Source of the DNA: CAXXOK01 sp963675925
GTDB taxonomy: Bacteria > Bacillota > Clostridia > Christensenellales > Aristaeellaceae
Length of the DNA stretch: 64,000 bases
Direction of reading: 5' to 3'
Assembly: GCA_963675925.2 (NCBI GenBank)
Contig: CAXXIB010000003.1
Location: 248,001-312,000, forward strand
Positions 35,449-44,338 of this stretch are shown here, in pieces; the first letter of the stretch is position 1, and each line of letters begins with the position of its first letter. The notes under the pieces were generated by a model that saw nothing but the letters and a program-made list of their open reading frames with translations, had not been told where the DNA came from and ran no database searches. A program made the translations under genes and the position numbers.

Positions 35449-35478
35449 AGCGCTTCACAGTATGTGAAGCGCTTTTTT
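35449..35478 (+). terminator. Terminator after the PrsA-like gene
   Basis: AGCGCTTCACA (35449-35459) and TGTGAAGCGCT (35463-35473) form a perfect 11-bp stem followed by six T. Confidence 0.95.
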
Positions 35479-35514
35479 ACACGCGGGAGCTGTCCACACG
35501 GGATAAATATCTGC

Positions 35515-35520
35515 TATAAT
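35515..35520 (+). promoter_or_regulatory. -10 element before the flippase gene
   Basis: A perfect TATAAT lies 30 bases before the TTG start. The best -35 (TGTCCA at 35491-35496, 18-bp spacer) is poor. Confidence 0.45.
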
Positions 35521-35550
35521 AGAACAGAAAATGTGGTTGGAGGCAATCAA

Positions 35551-37146
35551 TTGAGCACGAAACAACAGTCCGTCATTGGCGGCGTCACGGTGCTTGGTAT
35601 TACAGGGTTGATTTGCAAGCTGATAGCTGTGCTATACCGTATTCCGCTGGCCTGGCTGATCGGTGACCAGGGCATGGGAACGTATCAGCTAATATTTCCG
35701 ACCTATGCGCTACTGCTGACGATCTCGTCTGCTGGTTTACCGGTGGCAATCAGCCGTATTGTCAGCTTTAATCTGGTGAAAGACGATATCCTTAACACCC
35801 GCCGTACGCTTAAATACGCGCTGGTCATCCTAACTGTGGTCGGCATTGTCGGTACGGTGCTGATGATTGCGTTTCGTACGTTTTTGGCAAGCCGCGTAGG
35901 CGACCCGCTTACGGTATCCGGCTTTGCGGCCATTGCGCCGTCGGTTGCCATTGTGTGCATCATGAGTGCTTTCCGCGGCTATATGCAAGGCCAGCACGAT
36001 ATGCGGCCGACCGCTTTCAGCCAGCTGATTGAATCCATCGGTAAAATCATCATAGCGCTGCCACTGGCCTGGCTGGGGGCTCGTACCGGGATGGACGGCG
36101 TGGAAGGTATCAACATCGGTTACGCGGCTGCCGGTGCACTGCTGGGCACTTCGCTGGCCGAAGCGGTTGCGCTGCTATACATGTACATCGTTTACCGCCG
36201 CAGGCGGCAGGAGAACGATAGCTTGGTACAAAATCCCGAAATCGGCTTGCAGTCGCCTACTGAGATTACAAAGAAACTGCTTACGCTGGCGATACCCATC
36301 ACCATCGGCGCGAGTATTATTCCACTGGCGGCGTTTATCGACTCCGGCATGATCGTCACCCGATTGGTCGGTGGTGCAGGTATCCTGCGCGATGTGGCCC
36401 GGGCTATGTACGGGCGGTTTTCCGGGTATGTCATCACGCTGATCAATGTGCCTACAGCGTTAGCGCTTGCAATTTCCATGAGCATGGTGCCGGCAATATC
36501 TGCGAACATGGCCAAGGGCGATTCTGCTGCCGTCAAACGCTCCACGTTTGCAGGGCTTCGAATGGCGTTTATTCTGGGTTTGCCGTGTAGCTTCGGCATG
36601 AGCATTCTGGCCGAGCCGATTCTGGCGGCCGTATACCCGTTTTCCTCGCCGGAGGCATTACAGCAAACCGCACAGCTGCTTTCATTTTCTAGCTATACCA
36701 TTATCCTGTTCACGGTTGTGCAGGCCACCAGCGGCATTTTGCAGGGCATGCACAAGCAACGTATACCCATGTATACGCTGCTGGTCGGCGTGGGCCTGAA
36801 AGTGCTGATTAACTATTTCCTGATCGCCATACCGTCCATCAACATTCTGGGCGCAAGTATCGGGTCGCTGGTGTGTTACGGTGTCAGCATGGTACCAAAC
36901 CTGTACTTTGTGCATAAGTACACCGGCCTGAAACTGCAGCCGGTACCGATTTTCCTGAAACCGTTGCTGGCATCGGGCGTGATGGCCGCAGTCCTGTACG
37001 GATTGATGATGATACTGCCGGAAACAAGACTGATTACCTTCGCTCTGATCCTCATCGGCGCGATTGTGTATGGCGGGGTGTCGGTTCTGATCGGCTCGCT
37101 TACAAAGGACGAATTCATGATGCTGTACCGCAAGATTAAACGATAA
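35551..37146 (+). CDS. SpoVB/MurJ-type lipid flippase
   Basis: This 531-residue protein has about 14 membrane helices and belongs to the MVF/polysaccharide flippase superfamily. Relatives export lipid II or related lipid-linked glycans. The TTG at 35551 (GGAGG eight bases upstream) is the start; earlier ATGs lie in the terminator. In Bacillus the homologue precedes mazG-type yabN, and the same order is kept here. Its substrate is unproven. Confidence 0.88.
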   Translation: MSTKQQSVIGGVTVLGITGLICKLIAVLYRIPLAWLIGDQGMGTYQLIFPTYALLLTISSAGLPVAISRIVSFNLVKDDILNTRRTLKYALVILTVVGIVGTVLMIAFRTFLASRVGDPLTVSGFAAIAPSVAIVCIMSAFRGYMQGQHDMRPTAFSQLIESIGKIIIALPLAWLGARTGMDGVEGINIGYAAAGALLGTSLAEAVALLYMYIVYRRRRQENDSLVQNPEIGLQSPTEITKKLLTLAIPITIGASIIPLAAFIDSGMIVTRLVGGAGILRDVARAMYGRFSGYVITLINVPTALALAISMSMVPAISANMAKGDSAAVKRSTFAGLRMAFILGLPCSFGMSILAEPILAAVYPFSSPEALQQTAQLLSFSSYTIILFTVVQATSGILQGMHKQRIPMYTLLVGVGLKVLINYFLIAIPSINILGASIGSLVCYGVSMVPNLYFVHKYTGLKLQPVPIFLKPLLASGVMAAVLYGLMMILPETRLITFALILIGAIVYGGVSVLIGSLTKDEFMMLYRKIKR

Positions 37147-37160
37147 CGGAGGCTGTACCA

Positions 37161-38618
37161 TTGTATCAACTGACCATTGTTTCGGTATCCACAGGCGATA
37201 TCAATCTGCTGTCCAAAGCCGCGCTGGATAGCTTGGAAACTGATAGCTCTATAATTTTACGAACGGCGCGTCACCCGGTGGCGCAGTACTTAACGCAGCG
37301 CGGGATCGCGTTTGAAGCGCTGGACGCGTTGTATGACCAGGCAGAGACGTTTGATTTGTTCAATCAAGCGGCAGCAAAGCGCTTGGTACAAGACGCATGT
37401 GAAAAAGAAACGTTGTATGTCGTTGCAGATGCGACGCTTGACACAACCGTTGCAGCGCTTCTGGAGATAGCACCCGACCGAGATACGGTTACAATTCTGC
37501 CCGGTATCAGCCATGCGGCACGTTGTATGACATTAGCACAGGCGGATATGCAAAGCATTCGTCTGTCGTCGGCTGAGGGATTTCTGGCGGGCGATACATT
37601 CTCGCCCCGTGGCTCTCTGTTTCTGTCGGAACTCCATTCGCAAGCTTGCGCCGGTGCCTGCAAAATCAAGCTGATGCAGCTGCTGGCAGACGATACGGAG
37701 GTGTGCGTGTTTACAGGCGATGAAGACGGTGGCTTAACGCTGCGCAAAATCCCGCTGTATGATCTGGACAGGCAAGAACACTACGATCATTTAACGGCAG
37801 TTCTCTATACCGCTCAGCCGCTGGAAGCGCGCAAACGTTTCAGCACGGATGATCTTTGTGCCGTCATGCGCCGCCTGCGGGGCAAGGGCGGGTGCCCCTG
37901 GGACCAGGAGCAAACCCACGAAAGCTTGCTGCCGAACCTGCTGGAGGAAAGCTATGAGTTTATCGAAGCGGCCAGAGAGCAGGATACCGAGCATATGTGC
38001 GAGGAAATCGGCGATGTGCTTTTGCAGGTGATCTTCCACGCGGTGATTGCAGATCAGTGCGGCGAGTTCACCCTGGCGGATGTCACCACAGCCGTGACCG
38101 CGAAACTCATTGAGCGTCACCCGCATGTATTTGGCACCGTCAAGGCGGATACCGCATCACAGGTGCTGGATAATTGGGAAAACATTAAGCGTAAACAACG
38201 AGGCATTGATTCAGTTGCCGCCGCAATGGACAATGTATCTATAGGCTTAAGTGCCGCCATGCGTGCATCCAAAGTGCAGCACAAAGCCGCCAAAGTTGGG
38301 TTTGACTTCCCGGACGCCCGCTCCGCACTGGACAAGATTACCGAAGAAACTGCCGAGGTTCTGCAGTGCCTGAATGATGGCACCGATACCGAGGAAGAAC
38401 TTGGAGATTTGCTCTTTTCAGTCATCAATGTGTGCAGACTGTCTGGCGTGAATCCGGACATCGCACTTTACGCCGCCACGGACAAATTCATTCGCCGTTT
38501 CCGGGGGCTTGAAAACAGGGTGCAAAGTGAAGGAAAATCAATGGAGGACTTGACTTTGAGCGAAATGGATGTATACTGGAACGAAGAGAAGCACATTTCC
38601 ATGAACGATGAAGATTGA
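37161..38618 (+). CDS. mazG: MazG-family nucleoside triphosphate pyrophosphohydrolase with N-terminal methylase-like domain (YabN-like)
   Basis: This 485-residue protein has the YabN plan. The N-terminal half (about 1-220) resembles tetrapyrrole methylases but lacks clear active-site motifs. The C-terminal half is MazG: LRGKGGCPWDQEQTHESL, EESYEFIEAA, EEIGDVLLQ and a second MazG unit with EEELGDLLFS. It hydrolyses NTPs to NMP and pyrophosphate, probably as housekeeping. The start is TTG, with GGAGG eight bases upstream, 14 bases after the flippase stop. Confidence 0.92.
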   Translation: MYQLTIVSVSTGDINLLSKAALDSLETDSSIILRTARHPVAQYLTQRGIAFEALDALYDQAETFDLFNQAAAKRLVQDACEKETLYVVADATLDTTVAALLEIAPDRDTVTILPGISHAARCMTLAQADMQSIRLSSAEGFLAGDTFSPRGSLFLSELHSQACAGACKIKLMQLLADDTEVCVFTGDEDGGLTLRKIPLYDLDRQEHYDHLTAVLYTAQPLEARKRFSTDDLCAVMRRLRGKGGCPWDQEQTHESLLPNLLEESYEFIEAAREQDTEHMCEEIGDVLLQVIFHAVIADQCGEFTLADVTTAVTAKLIERHPHVFGTVKADTASQVLDNWENIKRKQRGIDSVAAAMDNVSIGLSAAMRASKVQHKAAKVGFDFPDARSALDKITEETAEVLQCLNDGTDTEEELGDLLFSVINVCRLSGVNPDIALYAATDKFIRRFRGLENRVQSEGKSMEDLTLSEMDVYWNEEKHISMNDED

Positions 38619-38685
38619 TTTGCGCTTTTCTGCTGGAAAAACCAGCGTAAACCTTGCATAATCACAAATAAGGAGGATCTATCAC

Positions 38686-38958
38686 ATGAACAAAGCTGAA
38701 TTAACCGCAGCCATCGTGAAACAGACCGGATTTACCAAGAAAGACGCGGAAAAAGCGCTCAGCGCCGTGACCGACGTCATCGCAGCCGCTCTCAAAGAAG
38801 GCGACAAAGTTCAGATCGTTGGCTTTGGCTCTTTTGAGGTTCGCAATCGTCCTGCGCGCGTTGCCAGGAACCCCCGCACCGGCGAACAGATCAAAATTGC
38901 TGCTTCCAAAGCGCCCGTTTTCAAAGCAGGCAAAGGCCTCAAGGACAGCGTCAACTAA
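38686..38958 (+). CDS. hup: HU-family DNA-binding protein
   Basis: This 90-residue HU is a histone-like dimer that bends DNA. MNKAELTAAIVKQTGFTKKDAEKAL, GFGSFEVRNRPARVARNPRTGE and the beta-arm proline are diagnostic. AGGAGG lies before the ATG. It ends in a terminator. Confidence 0.97.
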   Translation: MNKAELTAAIVKQTGFTKKDAEKALSAVTDVIAAALKEGDKVQIVGFGSFEVRNRPARVARNPRTGEQIKIAASKAPVFKAGKGLKDSVN

Positions 38959-38975
38959 TCATACACAGTCCATTC

Positions 38976-39008
38976 AACGCCCGCATAGCATATGCGGGCG
39001 TTCTTTAT
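38976..39008 (+). terminator. Terminator after hup
   Basis: AACGCCCGCATA (38976-38987) and TATGCGGGCGTT (38991-39002) form a perfect 12-bp stem followed by TTCTTTA. Confidence 0.9.
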
Positions 39009-39567
39009 GAAAAGAATGATCATGAAGCAGAGAAACCATGAACAAAAACATAAATCCGACAGGGTCACACATCCGTTTGCCCCGGTGTTTTCTGCGCAGT
39101 CCAAAGTGCTGGTGCTGGGGTCATTTCCGTCGGTTCAGTCCAGAGCCAATACATTTTACTACGGCCATCCACAAAACCGTTTCTGGAAACTATTGGCGGC
39201 GCTGTTTGAAGGCCGTGTTCCTGAATCGATCCCGGAAAAGACGGCGTTTTTACAATCCCATCGCATTGCGCTGTGGGATGTTGTAGCCGACTGCACCATT
39301 GCCGGCAGCGCAGATAGTACCTTAAAGCCTTATCAGTTTAGCGATATCCAGTCCTTGCTGCAAAAGACGGATATACGGCAAGTCTTCGCCAATGGACAAA
39401 CAGCAGGCAAGCTCTACCGCAAGCATATCCAGCCCATCACAGCAATGCCGGTCAGCATACTTCCGTCAACCAGCCCGGCTAACGCGGTGTTCACGCTTGA
39501 AAAATTATTGCGGGCTTGGAAACCGCTGCTTGATGCAGTCAATACGCTTGAAAAGCCCATAGCATAG
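39007..39567 (+). CDS. DNA glycosylase (DNA-deoxyinosine/uracil glycosylase family)
   Basis: This protein of about 186 residues belongs to the uracil-DNA glycosylase superfamily, of the deoxyinosine (family 6) type. Seen are LVLGSFPSVQSRANTFYYGHPQNRFW, ALWDVVADC and a C-terminal LPSTSPANA motif like the family's SPS/HPS loop. It removes deaminated bases from DNA. The start is uncertain: ATGs at 39007, 39016 and 39022 are possible and none has a good ribosome binding site. A start at 38992 would lie inside the hup terminator. No terminator is seen after it. Confidence 0.85.
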   Translation: MKRMIMKQRNHEQKHKSDRVTHPFAPVFSAQSKVLVLGSFPSVQSRANTFYYGHPQNRFWKLLAALFEGRVPESIPEKTAFLQSHRIALWDVVADCTIAGSADSTLKPYQFSDIQSLLQKTDIRQVFANGQTAGKLYRKHIQPITAMPVSILPSTSPANAVFTLEKLLRAWKPLLDAVNTLEKPIA

Positions 39568-39592
39568 GCTTACAAGGGCATGGCTGCTCAAC

Positions 39593-39621
39593 TTGATTTT
39601 TAAGCGAATCTAAGGTACTAT
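39593..39621 (+). promoter_or_regulatory. rnf operon promoter
   Basis: TTGATT (39593-39598), a 17-bp spacer and TACTAT (39616-39621) lie about 58 bases before the rnfC start. Confidence 0.6.
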
Positions 39622-39678
39622 AGACGGTGGTATTATTTGTATAAAACACTTTATATTGTTTAGGAAGGACAGAATTGA

Positions 39679-41025
39679 ATGAGCCTGTATACTCGGTTTC
39701 CGGGCGGAATTCATCCGCATGAGGGTATGAACGGCAAGAAGCTTACTGCAGCGTTGCCAATCACCGAAACCCTTCCGCCATCCCGTGTATCGATTCCGAT
39801 GCAGCAGCATATCGGTGCGCCTGCAAAGCCGCTGGTGAAAAAGGGCGACAGCGTCAAAATGGGCATGAAGATCGGGGAACCGGCTAGTTTTGTAAGTTCC
39901 TCGATTCACTCCAGCGTCTCCGGCACTGTGGTGGATGTTGCGCCATGCGTACTGGCAAACGGCATGCAGTCGGTTTGCGTCATCATCGATAATGATTTTA
40001 AAGATGATATGGTGGAGTTGCATCCGGTTGCAAACCCCGAAGCGCTAGATGCCGCTGCGCTGTCAGAACTTGCAAAAGAAATGGGTCTGGTGGGCCTTGG
40101 CGGAGCGACTTTCCCGTATTCGGTTAAGTTGATGCCTCCCAAGGTCAAGCTGGATACATTGATTGTCAACGGCGCGGAGTGCGAGCCGTATCTCTCTGCT
40201 GATCATCAGCTGATGCTGACTAAGGGCAAGGAGATACTGGAAGGCACGCGGCGCATGCAGCTGGCGATGGGGATAGACAAAGTCTATATCGGGATTGAAA
40301 AAAACAAACCCGATGCCATTGCGCTGATGACGGAGCTTTGCAAGGACGACCCCAGCTTTATCGTAACGCCGCTGCCGGTTGTCTACCCGCAGGGCGGTGA
40401 GAAACAGCTGGTGTATGCCATCACCAAGCGTAAGGTGCGCACCGGCGGACTGCCGCTGGAAAAAGGCGTGCTGGTTGTAAACGTCGGCAGCGCTTATGCG
40501 CTCTACCGCGCTATTTACGAAGGAATGCCGCTGATCGACCGCGTGGTAACTGTCGGCGGCGCTGTTGGCAAACCTGCCAACTATCTAGTGCGTGTCGGCA
40601 CACCCGTACAGTGGCTATTGGATGCCTCTGAAGGCTTGTTGCCACAGGCTAGGATGATGATCTATGGCGGCCCCATGATGGGCGTGACCATCAACCGCAC
40701 GGATATTCCCGTAACCAAAGGCTGCTCAGGCATCACGGTGCTGGAAAAAGCGCTGATGAACTCGCCGGAGACCGCCTGCATTCGCTGCGGACGCTGCGTG
40801 GAAGTCTGCCCGATGCTGTTGTGTCCGACCGATATCGACAAGGCGATGCGCAAAGGCTGGTATGACGAAGCCGAGAAACTCGGCGCGATGAACTGCCTGG
40901 AATGCGGCGCATGCTCCTGGAGCTGCCCGGCCAAGCGCAGCCTGACACAAAGCTGCAAAACCTGTAAAAAGGTGATCGGGGACAAACTGCGTGCCCAACG
41001 GCAGCAGAAAGCGGAGGCGAAGTGA
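39679..41025 (+). CDS. rnfC: Rnf complex subunit C
   Basis: RnfC is the cytoplasmic NADH-binding subunit of the Rnf ferredoxin:NAD+ oxidoreductase. It has 448 residues. A barrel-sandwich-like N-terminus, a Gly-rich NADH/FMN-binding segment (VGLGGATFPYSVKL, then NGAECEPYL) and two C-terminal 4Fe-4S motifs (CIRCGRCVEVCP and CLECGACSWSCP) are visible. AGGAAGG lies before the ATG. It leads an operon with rnfD, rnfE, rnfA, rnfB, proC and rnhA. Confidence 0.95.
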   Translation: MSLYTRFPGGIHPHEGMNGKKLTAALPITETLPPSRVSIPMQQHIGAPAKPLVKKGDSVKMGMKIGEPASFVSSSIHSSVSGTVVDVAPCVLANGMQSVCVIIDNDFKDDMVELHPVANPEALDAAALSELAKEMGLVGLGGATFPYSVKLMPPKVKLDTLIVNGAECEPYLSADHQLMLTKGKEILEGTRRMQLAMGIDKVYIGIEKNKPDAIALMTELCKDDPSFIVTPLPVVYPQGGEKQLVYAITKRKVRTGGLPLEKGVLVVNVGSAYALYRAIYEGMPLIDRVVTVGGAVGKPANYLVRVGTPVQWLLDASEGLLPQARMMIYGGPMMGVTINRTDIPVTKGCSGITVLEKALMNSPETACIRCGRCVEVCPMLLCPTDIDKAMRKGWYDEAEKLGAMNCLECGACSWSCPAKRSLTQSCKTCKKVIGDKLRAQRQQKAEAK

Positions 41026-41026
41026 T

Positions 41027-42034
41027 ATGCAGAAAAAACTAATCGTTTCCCCGGCGCCACACCTGCACAACCATGCGGCGACTACGCAGCGCATTATGCT
41101 GGATGTAGTCATCGCATTGCTGCCTGCGGCAGTGGCTGCGGTCTGGTTTTTTGGTGGCAGCGCACTGATGCTCATTGTTGTTTCGGTCATCAGCGCGATC
41201 GCTGCGGAATATATCTATCAAAAACTAACCCATCAAAAGGTTACGGTGTCGGATTTGAGTGCGGTTGTTACCGGCTTGCTGCTGGCATATAACCTTCCGG
41301 CCAACGCCCCGTGGTGGCTTGCCGCCGTCGGGTCTGTGCTGGCTGTGATTTTGGTCAAGCAGCTGTTTGGCGGTTTGGGCCAGAACTTTATGAACCCGGC
41401 GCTCACATCCCGTGCGATTTTGATGCTGTCCTGGACCGGACTGATGGCCGCCAGCGTATTACCGCATGGCGGACTTTGGAACGCGCCGGCCGCTATCGAT
41501 ACGCTTTCGGTCGCCACACCGCTTTCCAGCGGCGCAACCGGCTTTACGCTCTGGCAGCTGTTCATCGGCGATGTTCCAGGCATGCTAGGGGAAACCTCCA
41601 AACTCGCGCTGTTACTTGGCGGAGTATACCTTCTGATCCGCAAGGTGATTGACTGGCGCATTCCGGTGTCGTTCCTGGGCACGGTCGCCATTGCGTACTG
41701 GATTTCGACCGGAACGCTGTATTCTGTTGAATCTGGCGCACAGAATGTGCTGTTCCAACTGCTGTCCGGCGGTTTGATTATCGGCGTGTTCTTTATGGCC
41801 ACAGACTATGTGACCTCGCCGATCAGCGGCCTGGGGAAACTGATTATGGGCATTGGCTGCGGCTTGTTGCTGTTTGTGATTCGTGAGTTCTCCAGCTATC
41901 CGGAAGGCTGTTCGTTCGCCATTCTGTTTATGAATGTGCTGACACCGCTTATCGACCGGTTCACGACATCCAAACCCTTTGGATATGAAAAACCGCAGAA
42001 ACCTACCGCTCCTGCAAAGGAGGCAAACGCATGA
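41027..42034 (+). CDS. rnfD: Rnf complex subunit D
   Basis: RnfD is an integral membrane subunit of 335 residues with several helices that carries covalently bound FMN. The conserved attachment motif SGAT is present (Thr about 171 in PLSSGATGF). The ATG at 41027 follows GGAGG nine bases upstream, just after the rnfC stop. Its stop overlaps the next ATG (ATGA), so no rnfG can lie between it and rnfE. Confidence 0.95.
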   Translation: MQKKLIVSPAPHLHNHAATTQRIMLDVVIALLPAAVAAVWFFGGSALMLIVVSVISAIAAEYIYQKLTHQKVTVSDLSAVVTGLLLAYNLPANAPWWLAAVGSVLAVILVKQLFGGLGQNFMNPALTSRAILMLSWTGLMAASVLPHGGLWNAPAAIDTLSVATPLSSGATGFTLWQLFIGDVPGMLGETSKLALLLGGVYLLIRKVIDWRIPVSFLGTVAIAYWISTGTLYSVESGAQNVLFQLLSGGLIIGVFFMATDYVTSPISGLGKLIMGIGCGLLLFVIREFSSYPEGCSFAILFMNVLTPLIDRFTTSKPFGYEKPQKPTAPAKEANA

Positions 42035-42669
42035 AAAAGAAGAGCATGAAATCCGTTTTCGCTAACGGTATCTTTGCAGAAAACCCCATTTTCCGCCTGT
42101 TGCTGGGCATGTGTCCCACCTTGGCCGTATCCACAGCTGTGTTTCAGGGGATCGGTATGGGGCTGGCTACCACTTTTGTGCTCGTGTTCTCCAATTTCGT
42201 TATTGCGCTGCTGCGCAATGTGATTCCGGACAAGGTTCGCATTCCGGCATTCATCGTCGTCATCGCGACCTTTGTGACGATCGTCGATCTTATGCTGAAA
42301 GCGTTCCTGCCGTCGCTCAGCCAGTCGCTTGGCATATTTATTCCGTTGATCGTTGTCAACTGTGTTATCTTTGCCAGAGCGGAAGCATTTGCATCTAAAA
42401 ACGGTGTGCTGTTGTCAATTACAGACGGACTGGGCATGGGGCTTGGATTTACGCTGGGTATTACGCTGCTGTCGGCCTGCAGGGAACTGCTTGGTAACGG
42501 CACGCTGCTGGGGGCACAGATTATGCCGGAAAGCTTCCAGCCGATGGCTATCGCGCTGCGCCCGCCGGGCGGGTTCATTATGCTGGGTCTCCTGCTTCTG
42601 GTGATTAATGCTACAGGAAAAGCGATGGCCAGGCGCAAGGCTGCAAAAGCAAAGGAGGCTGAATTATGA
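42031..42669 (+). CDS. rnfE: Rnf complex subunit E
   Basis: This 212-residue protein with about six membrane helices is homologous to RnfE/NqrD. It shares the TMD duplication of RnfA and RnfE, for example NPIFRLLLGMCPTLAVSTAV and VIVNC-like segments. It starts by ATGA overlap with rnfD and ends in the same way with rnfA. Confidence 0.94.
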   Translation: MKKKSMKSVFANGIFAENPIFRLLLGMCPTLAVSTAVFQGIGMGLATTFVLVFSNFVIALLRNVIPDKVRIPAFIVVIATFVTIVDLMLKAFLPSLSQSLGIFIPLIVVNCVIFARAEAFASKNGVLLSITDGLGMGLGFTLGITLLSACRELLGNGTLLGAQIMPESFQPMAIALRPPGGFIMLGLLLLVINATGKAMARRKAAKAKEAEL

Positions 42670-43250
42670 CCAGTTTGGTTCTGATCATCATCTCCGGTGT
42701 TTTGGTTAACAACCTTGTCATGTCCCAGTTTCTGGGGATTTGCCCGTTCCTGGGCATCTCCAAGAAAACCGAAACGGCGTTTGGTATGGGCATGGCGGTT
42801 ACGTTTGTTATGGTACTGGCTTCGGTCATTACCTATCTGATTCGTACCTATCTGCTAATGCCGTTTGAGCTGGAATACATGCAAACCATCGCGTTCATAC
42901 TGGTCATCGCCGTATTGGTGCAGACGGTTGAAATTGTGCTGAAAAAGGTATCCCGCTCGCTCTATCAGGCGCTTGGTGTTTACCTGCCGCTGATTACCAC
43001 CAACTGCGCGGTTCTTGGCGTTGCAATCAACAACACCACGGCCATTAAAGGCGGGTACGATTTGATGCAGTCCGCGGTAAACGGCTTGGCGGGTGCGCTC
43101 GGCTTTACGCTGGCGCTGGTTGCGTTTGCAGCCATCCGCGAAAAGCTTGCGATGAACGAACTGCCCAAATGGATGGATGGCTTCCCCGGCGCACTGATCG
43201 CTGCGGGCCTGATGGCTATCGCATTTCAGGGCTTCTCCGGATTGATTTGA
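42666..43250 (+). CDS. rnfA: Rnf complex subunit A
   Basis: This 194-residue membrane protein of the RnfA/NqrE family has six helices. NNLVMSQFLGICPFLGISKK and ITTNCAVLGVAI each carry a conserved cysteine; in relatives these hold a membrane-embedded 2Fe-2S cluster with RnfE. Confidence 0.95.
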   Translation: MTSLVLIIISGVLVNNLVMSQFLGICPFLGISKKTETAFGMGMAVTFVMVLASVITYLIRTYLLMPFELEYMQTIAFILVIAVLVQTVEIVLKKVSRSLYQALGVYLPLITTNCAVLGVAINNTTAIKGGYDLMQSAVNGLAGALGFTLALVAFAAIREKLAMNELPKWMDGFPGALIAAGLMAIAFQGFSGLI

Positions 43251-43266
43251 GTAAGGAGACGCATAT

Positions 43267-44337
43267 ATGACCGATATTTTGATTGGAGCCGGCACACTGG
43301 CAGGCATTGCACTGGTTTTTGGCTTGCTGCTGATGCTGGTCAATAAAGTGTTTCAGGTACCAAGCGATCCCCGCCGTGACGCGGTACGCGAAGCGCTGCC
43401 GGGTGCTAACTGTGGTGCCTGCGGCTATGCAGGCTGTGATGCGCTGGCGGATGCGATTGCCGCCGGAACCGCGCCTGTAGATGCCTGTCCCGTTGGCGGT
43501 GTTGACCTGACACGCGCGATTGCCGAAATTATCGGCGCAGAATCGCCGGAGGAACAGGCCAAAAACGTGGCAACGGTGATCTGCCAGGGTACCGCAGACC
43601 GCTGCAAGGAAAAGTTTCCCTATGTGGGGATTCACGACTGTGTTGCCGCAACCATGGTGAACGACGGCAATAAGGCCTGTAAATATGCCTGCTTGGGCCT
43701 GGGCACCTGTGTAAACGCCTGTAAGTTTGATGCCATAACGATTGATCCGCATGACAAGATCGCTAAAGTGGATCCGGACAAGTGCACGGGCTGTGGAGCC
43801 TGCATCAAGGCCTGCCCGAAAAACGTTTTGGTAATGCAGCCGGTTGAATTGCCGGCACGCGTGCTGTGCCGCGCTGCGGACGAAGGCGTGCTGGTCAGTG
43901 ACAACTGTAAAACAGGATGCATCGGCTGCGGGCTGTGCCATGACAACTGTAAGTTTGATGCCATCACCATGGAAAACAATCTGCCGCAATTTGACTATGA
44001 CAAATGCGTTGGTTGTATGATGTGCGCTGAAGTCTGCCCGACGACAGCGATCTGGGGTGATTTCGATCATCGCAAAATCGCTAAAATTGATCCTAACGAG
44101 TGCATCGGCTGCACCATTTGTAAGAGAACCTGTCAATTTGAGGCCATATCCGGCGAGCGCAAGAGTATTCATAAGATATTGGATGCGTGTACCGGCTGTG
44201 GTCAGTGTGTGGCGAAATGTCCTAAAAAATGCATTACCTTAACTGTTCGAGAGCATGTGCGGGATGCCAATGCAAAAGTCGGTACATCGGAGACGGTTGC
44301 AGCAATTCCCAAAAAGGACACAGCAAAGGAAGAATAG
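43267..44337 (+). CDS. rnfB: Rnf complex subunit B
   Basis: RnfB takes electrons from reduced ferredoxin. The protein has 356 residues: an N-terminal membrane helix, a cysteine set (NCGACGYAGC...C), and then at least five ferredoxin-like 4Fe-4S motifs, among them CTGCGACIKACP, CIGCGLCHDNC, CVGCMMCAEVCP, CIGCTICKRTC and CTGCGQCVAKCP. This cluster count fits Clostridial RnfB. It starts 16 bp after rnfA and ends just before proC. Confidence 0.95.
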   Translation: MTDILIGAGTLAGIALVFGLLLMLVNKVFQVPSDPRRDAVREALPGANCGACGYAGCDALADAIAAGTAPVDACPVGGVDLTRAIAEIIGAESPEEQAKNVATVICQGTADRCKEKFPYVGIHDCVAATMVNDGNKACKYACLGLGTCVNACKFDAITIDPHDKIAKVDPDKCTGCGACIKACPKNVLVMQPVELPARVLCRAADEGVLVSDNCKTGCIGCGLCHDNCKFDAITMENNLPQFDYDKCVGCMMCAEVCPTTAIWGDFDHRKIAKIDPNECIGCTICKRTCQFEAISGERKSIHKILDACTGCGQCVAKCPKKCITLTVREHVRDANAKVGTSETVAAIPKKDTAKEE

Positions 44338-44338
44338 C

